The notes: generated by a model from the sequence alone, not told the origin. A DNA stretch of 64,000 nt from Cupriavidus sp. YR651 (GCF_900101625.1 NZ_FMYZ01000020.1:1-64000), one strand, 5' to 3'; positions 8,240 to 17,059 are shown, counted from the first letter of the stretch. Made by a program: numbers and translations.

Positions 8240-9334
8240 TTAGAAGATGTGCTTGATGCCCATCATGGCGCCAAACTGCTGGCCACCCGGCTTCGGGTTG
8301 GCACCGGCCTGCGCGCCGCTGACCGACATCGCCAGCGTGCCGTCGTTGTTGATGTAGCCGGCCGTGGCATAGACGGCCGTGCGCTTGCTGAAGTTGTACA
8401 TGCCGCGCACGGCGTAGAGCATCGCCTTGTTGTCGCTGTTCTGGTAGTTCAGGTAGTAGACCTGCCCGGCCAGCGTGAAGGCGGGCGTGATGTCGTACGC
8501 GGCGCCGATGTAGTACAGCTCGGACAACGGCGTCACGCTGCCCTGGTTCTCGCGACGGATCACGCCGGCGCCGAGCTTGGTCTTGTTCAGCAGGACGTAG
8601 CCGGACAGCGACGCGCGGTCATCGCGCAGGCTGCTGCTGGTCAGGCCGCCGAACGCGCCCGGGCCGCCGCGCTGCGAGTCATACGCCGCCGTGACGCCCC
8701 ACCATTTCTGGTCCCAGCCGATCATGGCCGACCACTCGCGGCACTGGCTCTTGTCGGCAGGATTCTCGCCGCCGCAGTTGGTGCCCGAGGGGCTCGGGCC
8801 GCCGTTGGCGTTGTCCCGGCCGAAGCTGTACGTGGCGCCCAGCGTCAGGCCGCCGAACGTGCCCTTGTAGGCGATGGAATTGTCGGCGCGCGTGTTGGGC
8901 AGGTAGCTGTCCAGCGATCCCGAGCCGAAGGCGTTCGGGCCCAGGATGTCCGGATCGAGCGTGGCCCAGAACAGCATGGTGTACTGGCGGCCGAAGGAGA
9001 TCTGCCCCCACTGGTTGGACAAGCCGACCAGCGCCTGACGGCCGAACAGGCGACCGCCCTGGTTGGGGGTGCCGGAATCCGGCGCAAAGCCCGACTCCAG
9101 CACGAAGATGCTCTTGAGCCCGCCGCCGAGGTCCTCGGTGCCACGCAGGCCCCAACGCGAAGGCACGGTGCCGGTCAGGGTGTTCATGCGGACGACGCCG
9201 TGTCCGCCCGCGCCAACGTTGCTCACATATTCCACACCCGTATCCACCACGCCATACAGGGTGACGGACGACTGGGCTGAGGCCAGCAGGGGCGCGGCGG
9301 CCAGCAGGCCAGCCGCATACTTTCCGATGTTCAT
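8240..9334 (-). CDS. Gram-negative general porin
   Basis: A 364-residue outer-membrane protein of the Burkholderiales Porin_4 / OmpC-like type, close to the usual ~360. It has a signal peptide (LLAAAPLLASA-QS) and starts with SSVTLYGVVDTGVEYVSN. Alternating amphipathic strands follow, and the C-terminus is GIKHIF with the terminal Phe needed by the BAM machinery. It is expected to form a trimeric 16-strand channel. A putative IclR-type operator at 9417-9434 lies 83 bp upstream of its start, so it is probably co-regulated with the catabolic operon on the other side. Confidence 0.93.
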   Translation of the reverse strand: MNIGKYAAGLLAAAPLLASAQSSVTLYGVVDTGVEYVSNVGAGGHGVVRMNTLTGTVPSRWGLRGTEDLGGGLKSIFVLESGFAPDSGTPNQGGRLFGRQALVGLSNQWGQISFGRQYTMLFWATLDPDILGPNAFGSGSLDSYLPNTRADNSIAYKGTFGGLTLGATYSFGRDNANGGPSPSGTNCGGENPADKSQCREWSAMIGWDQKWWGVTAAYDSQRGGPGAFGGLTSSSLRDDRASLSGYVLLNKTKLGAGVIRRENQGSVTPLSELYYIGAAYDITPAFTLAGQVYYLNYQNSDNKAMLYAVRGMYNFSKRTAVYATAGYINNDGTLAMSVSGAQAGANPKPGGQQFGAMMGIKHIF

Positions 9335-9830
9335 CTACCGTTTCCTTCTCTCGTTTTTTCGTGGGCTCTTTTCGCGTTTCCGCTGCCGGCCGCGGTATGG
9401 GGGGCTGCCGACGTTGTGTTTCATTAGTAAAACAATGAACTACATAAGAAACGTTCAGCGAAATATAGTCACGAGATCGAGTGGCGTAGATAAGGGTGAT
9501 CCCTAGTGAGGTCTTGTCACGACGACGCGGTGCGGCATGGGTGCCACTCGCGAGAGGGGAATGGCTGCACAAGAAAGCGGAGCGGCGCGCACCGGGTCGG
9601 CGCACGGCATGTTGCGGCGGCAAGTGGCGATTGTCGTGAGGGCGATGCGCGACGCGGCTTTCGGGGCGCGGGCCGGTTGCGCCTGGGTTGTGCCTCGCGA
9701 TGGGGCGTCGAATCCGTCCGGTGCGGCGCTGCGATCCGGCGCATTCGTCGTCCATGTTTACCCTGATCCCACAGCCAAACCATCACGGCCTATAGTCGAA
9801 GGGTTTTATTTGCAAACATGAGTTTCATAT
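9335..9830. other. Regulatory intergenic region, porin/hydrolase
   Basis: This 496-bp gap between divergent genes has no convincing coding sequence. It holds two copies of the 18-bp palindrome (9417-9434 and 9821-9838) and a related sequence, GGTTTTATTTGCAAACA, at 9802-9818. Confidence 0.6.
9417..9434. promoter_or_regulatory. Putative IclR operator, site A
   Basis: The sequence is TGTTTCATTAGTAAAACA, with TGTTT/AAACA arms around an 8-bp centre. It matches sites at 9821, 10888 and 23710. It lies upstream of the porin gene. Confidence 0.65.
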
Positions 9831-9838
9831 ATGGAACA
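9821..9838. promoter_or_regulatory. Putative IclR operator, site D, overlapping a start codon
   Basis: The sequence is AGTTTCATATATGGAACA. It has near-perfect two-fold symmetry, and its right half covers the ATG of the hydrolase gene at 9831. Binding here would block both transcription start and translation. Confidence 0.55.
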
Positions 9839-10727
9839 TAACGCGTCCCATCGAGCACTTGCGCCCGGAGCAGACCTGCTGGCCGCCCTCGACAGCCATT
9901 TCGCCGAACGCGCCGTGATGGTCGGCCATGACGGCGCCCGCCTGACCTGTCGCATCGGCGGGACCCGGGGGCCGGTCATCGTCCTGCTTCATGGCATCAG
10001 TTCCGGCGCGGCATCGTGGCTGCCCTGCGCAAGCCTGCTCGCGGCCCACGCGCGCGTCATTGCCTGGGACGCTCCCGGCTACGGGCAGTCGACGCCATTG
10101 CCGATGCCCGCGCCAACCGCGCGCGACTACGCGGCGAGGCTTGGGCAGTTGCTCGCCGCGCTGCAGGTGAAGCCTGACCTGATCGTCGGCCATTCACTGG
10201 GTGCGCTGATGGCAGCCGCCTATGCGGCGCAAGCGACACACGCGACGCACGCGGCGCCGGCGACGCTGCCGAATCGCTTCCTGCTATTGAGCCCGGCGCT
10301 CGGCTACGGCGCGCCGGGCAAGGAGGAGAAATCGCGCGAGGTGGCCGGGCAGCGCCTGCGCGCACTGGAAACCCTCGGCGTCGATGGCCTGGCCCAGCGC
10401 GGTCCCGCGCGGCTGCTGAGCGCCGCGGCCACGTCCGACGCCCAGGCGTGGGTGCGCTGGAATATGCAGCGCCTCAATCCCGACGGCTATCGCCAGGCCG
10501 TGGCGCTGCTTTGTGGCGACGACATCGGGCAATACCTCGCCAGCGCCGCACGGCCGGTCGAGGTGGGCTGCGGCGCGCATGACGTCGTGACCACGCCCGC
10601 CGCCTCCGCCGCGCTTGCGGAGCGCTTCGGCCTGCCATTCCACCTGATCCCCGATGCCGGCCACGCCTGCTACATCGAGCAGCCGCAGTCCGTGGCCCGG
10701 CTGATCCGCGCCACGCTGCAAGCCTAG
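9831..10727 (+). CDS. Alpha/beta hydrolase (MhpC/TodF-like)
   Basis: A 298-residue alpha/beta-fold hydrolase. The oxyanion segment is VLLHGISSGAASW, the nucleophile elbow GHSLG has Ser122, the acid is probably in the CGAHDVV strand-turn, and the catalytic His278 is in AGHACYIEQP. Its size and motif spacing fit hydrolases that cleave the C-C bond of meta-ring-fission products, or esterases/lactonases of aromatic pathways. The extradiol dioxygenase downstream makes the first reading attractive. No ribosome site is visible before ATG 9831, and the operator overlaps it. Translation could be leaderless, or start at ATG 9919. An Ala/Thr/His micro-repeat (QATHATHAAPAT) sits near residue 138. Confidence 0.85.
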   Translation: MEHNASHRALAPGADLLAALDSHFAERAVMVGHDGARLTCRIGGTRGPVIVLLHGISSGAASWLPCASLLAAHARVIAWDAPGYGQSTPLPMPAPTARDYAARLGQLLAALQVKPDLIVGHSLGALMAAAYAAQATHATHAAPATLPNRFLLLSPALGYGAPGKEEKSREVAGQRLRALETLGVDGLAQRGPARLLSAAATSDAQAWVRWNMQRLNPDGYRQAVALLCGDDIGQYLASAARPVEVGCGAHDVVTTPAASAALAERFGLPFHLIPDAGHACYIEQPQSVARLIRATLQA

Positions 10728-10887
10728 TTTTCTTCTCATTCGGCGCGCCGGCCCCTTGCGGCCGTGTGCCGCGTCGCTGGCACCGGCCGAACAAGCGGCC
10801 ATTCTTCGCCAGAACGGCGGGTTAACCCCAGTCAATTTTTGAAGCGTCGTTGTCTATAGTCGTACCTGTGTTCAATATTTAAACTCG

Positions 10888-10905
10888 TGTTTCACAGGTA
10901 AAACA
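10888..10905. promoter_or_regulatory. Putative IclR operator, site B
   Basis: The sequence TGTTTCACAGGTAAAACA lies 67 bp before the first gene of the Rieske operon. It agrees with site A at 15 of 18 positions. A related half-symmetric sequence, TGTTCAATATTTAAACT, lies just upstream at 10869-10885. Confidence 0.65.
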
Positions 10906-10971
10906 AAACCAGCGAACGCGAACGGATTGAGCCAGCCGTCCCCAACAAGCAAAGCCATGGAGCAAAGCGCA

Positions 10972-11277
10972 ATGGAAAGCCTCTCGTACAACCCGAACCT
11001 GGTGCCGTGGGAGCGCCCCGCGCCGAACAACGTAGCGGGCAAGGGCCAGATCGAGCAGCCGGGCAAGGTCGTCAACATCGTCTGGCAAACGCGCGCCGCC
11101 GCGCCCACCGCTTACGAGGACGCCCTGGGCGACGCGCTGGAGTCCGCCTTCGAAGGTGGCGCCAGGACCCCCGAAGACATCGTCCGCGCCTTCAACCACG
11201 CTGGCTTCCTGGCCGCCGACGGCCAGGGCTGGACCGAGGAACGCTTCCTCGCCGAAATCCATCGACTGGGCGCCTGA
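10972..11277 (+). CDS. Small 'recombinase-like HTH' protein of Rieske operon
   Basis: A 101-residue soluble protein with a conserved-looking N-terminus (YNPNLVPWERPAPNNV, then KGQIEQPGKVVNIVWQTRA). A C-terminal helical part has an HTH look (YEDALGDALESAFEGGARTP, then DIVRAFNHAGFLA, then WTEERFLAEIHRLG). From memory, public annotation calls similar proteins 'recombinase-like helix-turn-helix domain' proteins and finds them beside Rieske oxygenases. ATG 10972 is chosen for the GGAG at 10959. ATG 10957 and TTG 10927 are in frame upstream. It is the first gene of the operon, 33 bp before the oxygenase. An accessory or subunit role is as likely as DNA binding. Confidence 0.75.
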   Translation: MESLSYNPNLVPWERPAPNNVAGKGQIEQPGKVVNIVWQTRAAAPTAYEDALGDALESAFEGGARTPEDIVRAFNHAGFLAADGQGWTEERFLAEIHRLGA

Positions 11278-11310
11278 GCCCCCATCCCAGAGCCGCAGCG
11301 AGACAAGCAA

Positions 11311-12363
11311 ATGGAATCGAACAAGCAAGCACGCGCCGAAGCGCGCCTGAACACCGGCCTGCGTAACTACTGGTACCCGGTGGCCGCCTCGTGGCAGGTC
11401 ACCCACGCGCCCATCGGCATCACGCGCCTTTCCCAGAACATCGTGGTGTGGCGTGACAACGCCGGCGCGCTGCACGCGCTGGAAGACCGCTGCCCGCACC
11501 GTGGCGCCCGTCTGTCGATGGGCTGGAACCTGGGCGACCGCGTCGCCTGCTGGTATCACGGCGTGGAAGTGGGCGGCGACGGCCAGGTCAAGAGCGTGCC
11601 GGCCGTCGACAACTGCCCGCTGGAAGGCCGCACCTGCGTGCGCAGCTATCCGGTGGAAGAAAAGGCCGGCGCCATCTTCCTGTGGTTCGGCGACCGTGCG
11701 CCGACCGAAGCCGACGCGCTGCGCCTGCCCGAAGAACTGGCGTCCGACGAGCACAGCCACTTCCTGTGCGTGGCGCACTGGGACTGCAACTACCGCTACG
11801 CGATCGACAACGTCATGGACCCGATGCACGGCGCCTACCTGCATGCGGTGTCGCACTCGATGGCCAGCGGCGAAAAGTCCGCCGTGATGCAGGTCGTGGA
11901 AACCGATCATGGACTGGTCTTCGAAAAGACCGGCCAGCGCGGCGTGAATTTCGACTGGGTGGAGTTCGGCGAAACCGGCACGCTGTGGCTGCGCCTGTCG
12001 ATCCCCTATCGCGACAAGGTCGGCCCCGGCGGTCCGTTCGGCATCGTCGGCATGGCCACGCCGGTCGATGAAGAGCACTGCCTGGTGTTCTTCTGGCGTA
12101 CCCGCCACGTCCAGGGCTGGGAGCGCGATGTGTGGCGCTTCCTGTATCGCAACCGCCTGGAAGGCCTGCACTGGGACGTGCTGGAGCAAGACCGCGTGGT
12201 GCTGGAATCGATGGCGCCGAACGCGCGCGATCACGAAATGCTCTACGCGCACGATGCCGGCATCACGCGCGTGCGCCGTCTGCTGAAGCGCCGCGCCGAC
12301 GCCGAAGTGGCCGACGAACCGGTGGCGATGCTGCAACCGGCTGGAGTGGCAAGCCATGCTTGA
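11311..12363 (+). CDS. Rieske non-heme iron oxygenase, alpha subunit
   Basis: A 350-residue ring-hydroxylating or demethylating oxygenase of the phthalate/vanillate type, which has an alpha subunit only. The Rieske [2Fe-2S] ligands are C61-P-H63 and C80-W-Y-H83. The mononuclear iron site is NVMDPMHGAYLH, with His173 and His178 and bridging Asp166 or Asp170. It inserts oxygen into an aromatic or heteroaromatic substrate using electrons from a separate reductase, which is probably the gene at 20384. Its stop overlaps the next gene's start by 8 bp, so translation is coupled. The exact substrate is unknown. Confidence 0.93.
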   Translation: MESNKQARAEARLNTGLRNYWYPVAASWQVTHAPIGITRLSQNIVVWRDNAGALHALEDRCPHRGARLSMGWNLGDRVACWYHGVEVGGDGQVKSVPAVDNCPLEGRTCVRSYPVEEKAGAIFLWFGDRAPTEADALRLPEELASDEHSHFLCVAHWDCNYRYAIDNVMDPMHGAYLHAVSHSMASGEKSAVMQVVETDHGLVFEKTGQRGVNFDWVEFGETGTLWLRLSIPYRDKVGPGGPFGIVGMATPVDEEHCLVFFWRTRHVQGWERDVWRFLYRNRLEGLHWDVLEQDRVVLESMAPNARDHEMLYAHDAGITRVRRLLKRRADAEVADEPVAMLQPAGVASHA

Positions 12364-13126
12364 TCACGTCCCCGCCAACCTGCTGGCCGGCCGCAAGGTG
12401 CTGGTGACCGGCGCCGCGCGCGGACTGGGTCTGGCCTTTGCCACCGCGATTGCCGAAGCCGGCGGCGCCGTGGCGATGGCCGACATCCTCGGCGACCGCG
12501 TGCGCGAATCCGCCGCCGCATTGCAAGCCCGTGGTTTCACGGCCGTGCCGCTCACGCTGGACCTGATCGATCCGGCTTCCGTCCAGGCCTGCGCCGCGGC
12601 GGCCGTGGAAGCGCTCGGCGGTCTCGACGGCCTGGTCAACAACGGCGCCGTGACCGATTCCGGCGGCCGCGATGCCACCGCGCTCGACGTCGCCACGTGG
12701 GACCGCGTGATGAACGTCAACGTGCGCGGCACCTGGCTGATGACCGCCGCCTGCACGCCGGCCCTGCGCGCCAGCGGCCGGGGCGCCGTCATCAACCTGG
12801 CCTCGGACACGCCGCTGTGGGGCGCGCCTAACCTGCTGGCCTACGTCGCCAGCAAGAGCGCCATCATCGGCATGACGCGGTCGCTGGCCCGCGAGCTTGG
12901 CGATGCGCAAGTCACGGTCAATGCGGTGGCGCCGGGCCTGACGCTGGTGGAAGCCACGGAATACGTGCCGCAACACCGGCACGACCTGTATCGCAACCAG
13001 CGCGCCATCGCGCGCGAGCAAGTCCCCGACGACGTCTGCGGCGCCGTGCTGTTCGCGCTGTCCGACCTTTCCCGATTCGTGACCGGCCAGACGCTGGCGG
13101 TCAACGGCGGCTTTGTCATGCACTGA
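12356..13126 (+). CDS. SDR family NAD(P)-dependent oxidoreductase
   Basis: A 256-residue classical short-chain dehydrogenase. The cofactor motif is TGAARGLG (residues ~18-25), NNGA lies near residue 95, Ser is in NLASDTPLW, and YVASK carries the catalytic Tyr and Lys. It follows the oxygenase with an 8-bp overlap. A natural role would be re-aromatising a cis-dihydrodiol or oxidising an alcohol made by the oxygenase. This is inferred from position, not from residues. Confidence 0.92.
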   Translation: MLDHVPANLLAGRKVLVTGAARGLGLAFATAIAEAGGAVAMADILGDRVRESAAALQARGFTAVPLTLDLIDPASVQACAAAAVEALGGLDGLVNNGAVTDSGGRDATALDVATWDRVMNVNVRGTWLMTAACTPALRASGRGAVINLASDTPLWGAPNLLAYVASKSAIIGMTRSLARELGDAQVTVNAVAPGLTLVEATEYVPQHRHDLYRNQRAIAREQVPDDVCGAVLFALSDLSRFVTGQTLAVNGGFVMH

Positions 13127-13144
13127 AACGAAGGAAATCACCAA

Positions 13145-13681
13145 ATGAGCGATATGTCGCAACAGCAAAACATCAAGCGCAGCTGGGAACAACCGGATGG
13201 CGCTTCGTTCGATCAATGGATGGAATCCCGCGTCGCGCGGTTCAGCACGCGCCGCTATGACTGGGACGCCCTGAAGTTCCAGGCCGACTACGACCCCAAG
13301 TACCGCCGCGCGCAGATGCGCTACCTCGGCACGGGCGGCACGGGCGTGGCCGCCGACACCAACACGGTGCCGTCGGAAAACTTCACGTTCTCGACGATGA
13401 TCATCCCGGCCGGGCATGAAGGCCCGTCGCACCTGCACACCGATGTGGAAGAAGTCTTCTTCGTCCTGCGCGGCAAGATCAAGCTGATCCTGGAAAAGGA
13501 CGGCGAGCGCTTCGAGACCATCCTGACGGACCGCGACCTGGTGTCCGTGCCCCCGGGCGTGTATCGCGAGGAAATCAACATCGGCGAGGAAGACGCGCTG
13601 ATGTGCGTGATGCTGGGCGCCAAGAAGCCCATCACGCCGACGTACCCGCCCGAGCACCCGCTCACCCAGGTCAAGCGCTGA
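13145..13681 (+). CDS. Cupin-domain protein
   Basis: A 178-residue single-cupin protein. The metal-binding motif 1 is intact (PAGHEGPSHLHTDVEEVFFV, then LRGKI), giving two His and one Glu, and motif 2 is around residues 125-140 (DLVSVPPGVYRE). Such proteins in aromatic operons are dioxygenases, isomerases or decarboxylase helpers. The length and single domain do not separate these. AAGGAAA precedes ATG 13145. It sits between an SDR and an IclR regulator in the same transcription unit. Confidence 0.85.
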   Translation: MSDMSQQQNIKRSWEQPDGASFDQWMESRVARFSTRRYDWDALKFQADYDPKYRRAQMRYLGTGGTGVAADTNTVPSENFTFSTMIIPAGHEGPSHLHTDVEEVFFVLRGKIKLILEKDGERFETILTDRDLVSVPPGVYREEINIGEEDALMCVMLGAKKPITPTYPPEHPLTQVKR

Positions 13682-13708
13682 TCCGCGCCGTCAGTCGAGC
13701 ATCGAGCC

Positions 13709-14539
13709 ATGAGCACCCAACCCCTCTCCGCCGAAATCCAGGACAAGTACATCGTCCCGGGGCTGGAACGCGGCCTGCGCCTGCTGGGCGAGTTCAGCGC
13801 GCGTGACCGCGTGCTGTCCGCGGCGGACCTGGCGCGCCGGCTGAGCGTGCCCCGTTCCACGGTGTTCCGCCTGCTGGCCACGCTGGAAGCCACCGGCTAC
13901 GTGGAGCGCGCAGATGGCGGCCGCGAATACCGGCTGGGCCTGGCGGTGCTGCGGCTCGGGTTCGACTACCTGGCGTCGCTGGAGCTGACGGAGCTGGGCG
14001 GACCGCTGCTGAACAAACTGCGCGACGACATCGAGTACCCGTGCAACCTCGTGGTGCGCGATGGCCGGTCGGTGGTGTACGTGGCCAAGTCGGCGGCGTC
14101 GCGCCCGTTCGCCAGCAACGTCAACGTCGGCACCCGCCTGCCGGCGCACGCCACCGTGCTGGGCCGCGTGCTGCTGGAAGACCTGTCGCTGGCGCAATTG
14201 CGCGACATCTATCCGGAGCCGCAGCTGCAGGTCTATTCGGACAGCACGCCGCGCACCGCGGAGGCGCTGTTCGACATGGTGCAGCAGGACCGCCAGCGCG
14301 GCTACGTGCTGCACGAGGGCTTCTTCGAAGCCAGTATCTCCACCATCGCGGCACCGGTGCGCGACCGCACGGGCAAGGTGACGGCGGCGCTGGGCGCCAC
14401 CATCCCGGCTTCGCGGATCGACCCGGACCAGCTGGGCCTGATGGTGGAGAAAGTCAGGGGCACCGCAGGCGAGCTGTCGCGCCTGCTCGACTACCGGCCA
14501 CATCGGCACGGCAAGGTCGTTTCATTGAATCGCGAGTGA
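13709..14539 (+). CDS. IclR-family regulator 1
   Basis: A 276-residue regulator. The N-terminal winged helix is ERGLRLLGEFSARDRVLSAA with recognition helix VPRSTVFRLLATLE. The C-terminal effector domain has NVGTRLPAHATVLGRVLLED, GYVLHEGFFE and SISTIAAPVRD. It is very similar over its whole length to the regulator at 23860, and the recognition helices differ at one adjacent residue. They probably read the same operator, nGTTTCAtanrTaaAACA, found at four promoters here. It lies inside the operon it likely controls. Confidence 0.92.
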   Translation: MSTQPLSAEIQDKYIVPGLERGLRLLGEFSARDRVLSAADLARRLSVPRSTVFRLLATLEATGYVERADGGREYRLGLAVLRLGFDYLASLELTELGGPLLNKLRDDIEYPCNLVVRDGRSVVYVAKSAASRPFASNVNVGTRLPAHATVLGRVLLEDLSLAQLRDIYPEPQLQVYSDSTPRTAEALFDMVQQDRQRGYVLHEGFFEASISTIAAPVRDRTGKVTAALGATIPASRIDPDQLGLMVEKVRGTAGELSRLLDYRPHRHGKVVSLNRE

Positions 14540-14553
14540 GGGGAGTGAGGACG

Positions 14554-15357
14554 ATGTCCATGATTGAACTCGACGGCAAGGTAGCCGTCGTGACCGGCGG
14601 GTCCTCCGGCATCGGGCTGGCGACCGTCGAGTTGCTGCTGGAAGCCGGCGCGGCCGTGGCCATGTGTGGCCGCGACGAAGCGCGCCTGCGCAGCGCCGAA
14701 GCCGATCTGCGCAAGCGCTTTGCCGGATGCCGCCTCCATGCGGCCACCTGCAACGTGCTCGATCCGCAGCAGGTCAACGCCTTTGCCGCCGACGTGGCGC
14801 GCGAACTGGGGCCGGTGGACATGCTGGTGAACAACGCCGGCCAGGGCCGCGTCTCGACGTTCGCCAATACCGAGGACGCCGCCTGGGTGGAAGAACTCCA
14901 GCTCAAGTTCTTCTCCGTGATTCATCCGACGCGCGCCTTCCTGCCGCAACTGGAGCAGTCATCGCAGGGCGCCATCGTCTGCGTGAACTCGCTGCTGGCC
15001 ACGCAGCCGGAGCCGCATATGGTGGCGACCTCCGCCGCGCGCGCCGGCGTGCACAACCTGGTGCGATCGCTGGCCACCGAATTCGCGCCGCGCGGCGTTC
15101 GCGTCAACGGCATCCTGATCGGACTGGTGGAATCGGGCCAGTGGCGTCGCCGCTTCGAGGCGCGCCCCGAAGAGGATCGCCATCTGGACTGGGGCGCGTG
15201 GACCGCGCGCCTGGCCCGTCAGAAAAACATTCAACTCGGCCGTCTCGGCCTGCCGCAGGAAGCCGCACGCGCCATCCTGTTCCTTGCCTCGCCGTTGTCT
15301 TCGTACACCACGGGCAGCCACATCGATATTTCCGGAGGACTCTCCCGTCATGCGTAA
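14554..15357 (+). CDS. SDR-like protein lacking the catalytic Tyr/Lys
   Basis: A 267-residue SDR-fold protein. The cofactor motif TGGSSGIG is intact and NNAG is present (VDMLVNNAGQG). Where classical enzymes have YxxxK, this one has HMVATSAARAG, so Tyr is not in place and Lys is replaced by Arg. I recall a known sub-branch of beta-ketoacyl-reductase-like SDRs with this change. It may use another residue, bind cofactor without redox chemistry, or act as a structural partner. GGGGAGTGAGG precedes ATG 14554. The stop overlaps the next start by 8 bp. Confidence 0.9.
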   Translation: MSMIELDGKVAVVTGGSSGIGLATVELLLEAGAAVAMCGRDEARLRSAEADLRKRFAGCRLHAATCNVLDPQQVNAFAADVARELGPVDMLVNNAGQGRVSTFANTEDAAWVEELQLKFFSVIHPTRAFLPQLEQSSQGAIVCVNSLLATQPEPHMVATSAARAGVHNLVRSLATEFAPRGVRVNGILIGLVESGQWRRRFEARPEEDRHLDWGAWTARLARQKNIQLGRLGLPQEAARAILFLASPLSSYTTGSHIDISGGLSRHA

Positions 15358-17047
15358 CGAGCAACAACAAGTCACCGTGGGCTGCGCCATTGCTGCCTTC
15401 CTCGAGCAATGCGGCGTCAAGGCCGCGTTCGGCGTGATCTCGATCCACAACATGCCCATCCTTGACGCGATGGGCGAACGCGGCAAGATCCGCTTTGTGC
15501 CGGCACGCGGCGAAGCGGGCGGCACCAACATGGCCGACGCCTATGCCCGCACCACGGGTGGCCTGGGCGTCTGCCTGACCTCCACGGGCACCGCCGCCGG
15601 CAACGCCGCCGGCGCGATGGTGGAAGCGCTGACCGCCGGTACGCCGATGCTGCATATCACGGGCCAGATCGAAACGCCGTACCTGGACCAGAGCCTCGCC
15701 TACATCCACGAAGCGCCGGACCAGCTGACGATGCTGAAGGCCGTGTCGAAGGCCGCGTTCCGCATCCGCAGCGCCGATACCGCGCTGTCGACGATCAAGC
15801 TGGCTGTGCAGACCGCGCTGACGGCGCCCACGGGCCCGGTCAGCGTCGAGATTCCCATCGACATCCAGGCCGCGCTGATCCCCATGCCGACCGACCTGCA
15901 GCCGCTGCCGGTGGCGCAGCACCAGCCGTCCGCGCACGCGCTGGATGCGCTGGCCGAGCACCTGGCGCGCGCCAAGCGGCCGATGCTGTGGCTGGGCGGT
16001 GGCGCGCGTCATGCCACCAGGCAGGTGAAGCGCCTGCTGGACCTGGGCTTCGGTGTGGTGACGTCGACGCAGGGCCGCGGCATCGTGCCGGAGGACGATC
16101 CCCGCTCGCTGGGCGCCTACAACCTGCACAAGCCGGTCGAGACCTTCTACCAGACCTGCGACGCGATGCTGGTGGTTGGCTCGCGCCTGCGCGGCAATGA
16201 AACGCTGAAGTACGAACTGAAGCTGCCGCGCCCGCTGCTGCGCATCGACGCCGATCCCGCATCGGAAGGCCGCTGCTACCAGAGCGATTACTTCGTGAGC
16301 GGTGACGCCGCGCTGGCGCTGGACGGGCTGGCCGATCGCCTGGAAGGCCGCATGCAGATCGACGCCGGCTTCGCCGCCGACCTGCGCCGTGCGCATGACG
16401 TGGCCGTGGGCGCGCTGGTCGATGGCCTGGGCCCGTACAGCACGCTGGTGCAGGCGCTGCAACAGGCCGTGGGCCGCAACTTCAATTGGGTGCGCGACGT
16501 GACCGTATCCAACAGCACCTGGGGCAACCGCCACCTGCAGATCTTCGATTCGCGTGCCGGCGTGCACGCGCTGGGCGGCGGCATCGGCCAGGGCCTTGCC
16601 ATGGGCATCGGCGCGGCAGTGGGCGCGGCGGCCACGGTATCGGGCAAGAAGACCTTCACGCTGGCCGGCGACGGCGGCTTCATCCTGAACCTGGGTGAAC
16701 TGGCCACCGCCGTGCAGGAGCGTGCCGACATGGTCATCGTGCTGATGAACGACAAGGGCTATGGCGTGATCAAGAACATCCAGGACGCGCAATACGGCGG
16801 CCGCCGCCACTACGTGGACCTGCATACGCCGGACTACGCGCAGCTCTGCCAGTCGCTGGCGCTGCGTCACCGTCGCGTGAGCAACCTGGCCGACATCGGC
16901 GCCGCGCTGGAAGACGCCACCGTAGAGCCGGGTCCGTTCATGCTGGAGATCGACATGCTGTCGATCGGCACTTTCAAAACCGTGTTTGCCGGCCCGCCGG
17001 TCAACAAGCAGGCACCCATCGCCAGCCCGGCGACGGCCGCTGCCTGA
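15350..17047 (+). CDS. Thiamine-diphosphate enzyme (ALS/decarboxylase-like)
   Basis: A 565-residue ThDP-dependent enzyme of the acetolactate synthase / benzoylformate decarboxylase superfamily. The Pyr domain comes first, with the cofactor-activating Glu55 in RGEAGGTNMADAYAR. The central domain is around residues 190-330, and the PP domain has GDG at residues 440-442 with Asn about 25 residues later (LMNDKGYG). No regulatory small subunit is nearby, so it is not a biosynthetic acetolactate synthase. A 2-keto-acid decarboxylase or carboligase step in a catabolic route is more likely. GGAGGA precedes ATG 15350. Confidence 0.92.
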   Translation: MRNEQQQVTVGCAIAAFLEQCGVKAAFGVISIHNMPILDAMGERGKIRFVPARGEAGGTNMADAYARTTGGLGVCLTSTGTAAGNAAGAMVEALTAGTPMLHITGQIETPYLDQSLAYIHEAPDQLTMLKAVSKAAFRIRSADTALSTIKLAVQTALTAPTGPVSVEIPIDIQAALIPMPTDLQPLPVAQHQPSAHALDALAEHLARAKRPMLWLGGGARHATRQVKRLLDLGFGVVTSTQGRGIVPEDDPRSLGAYNLHKPVETFYQTCDAMLVVGSRLRGNETLKYELKLPRPLLRIDADPASEGRCYQSDYFVSGDAALALDGLADRLEGRMQIDAGFAADLRRAHDVAVGALVDGLGPYSTLVQALQQAVGRNFNWVRDVTVSNSTWGNRHLQIFDSRAGVHALGGGIGQGLAMGIGAAVGAAATVSGKKTFTLAGDGGFILNLGELATAVQERADMVIVLMNDKGYGVIKNIQDAQYGGRRHYVDLHTPDYAQLCQSLALRHRRVSNLADIGAALEDATVEPGPFMLEIDMLSIGTFKTVFAGPPVNKQAPIASPATAAA

Positions 17048-17059
17048 GGAGAAACGTCC

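Noticed and set aside
9537..9821. 94-codon plus-strand frame in the porin/hydrolase gap
   Set aside because: No ribosome site, no domain, no plausible codon pattern, and it overlaps the putative operator region.
10879..12357. Long frame antisense to the Rieske oxygenase
   Set aside because: It mirrors a strongly supported gene, has a His/Val/Arg-rich translation typical of GC-rich antisense frames, and shows no domain.
15350..17047. Biosynthetic acetolactate synthase (ilvB)
   Set aside because: No small regulatory subunit, no ilv genes and a catabolic setting.
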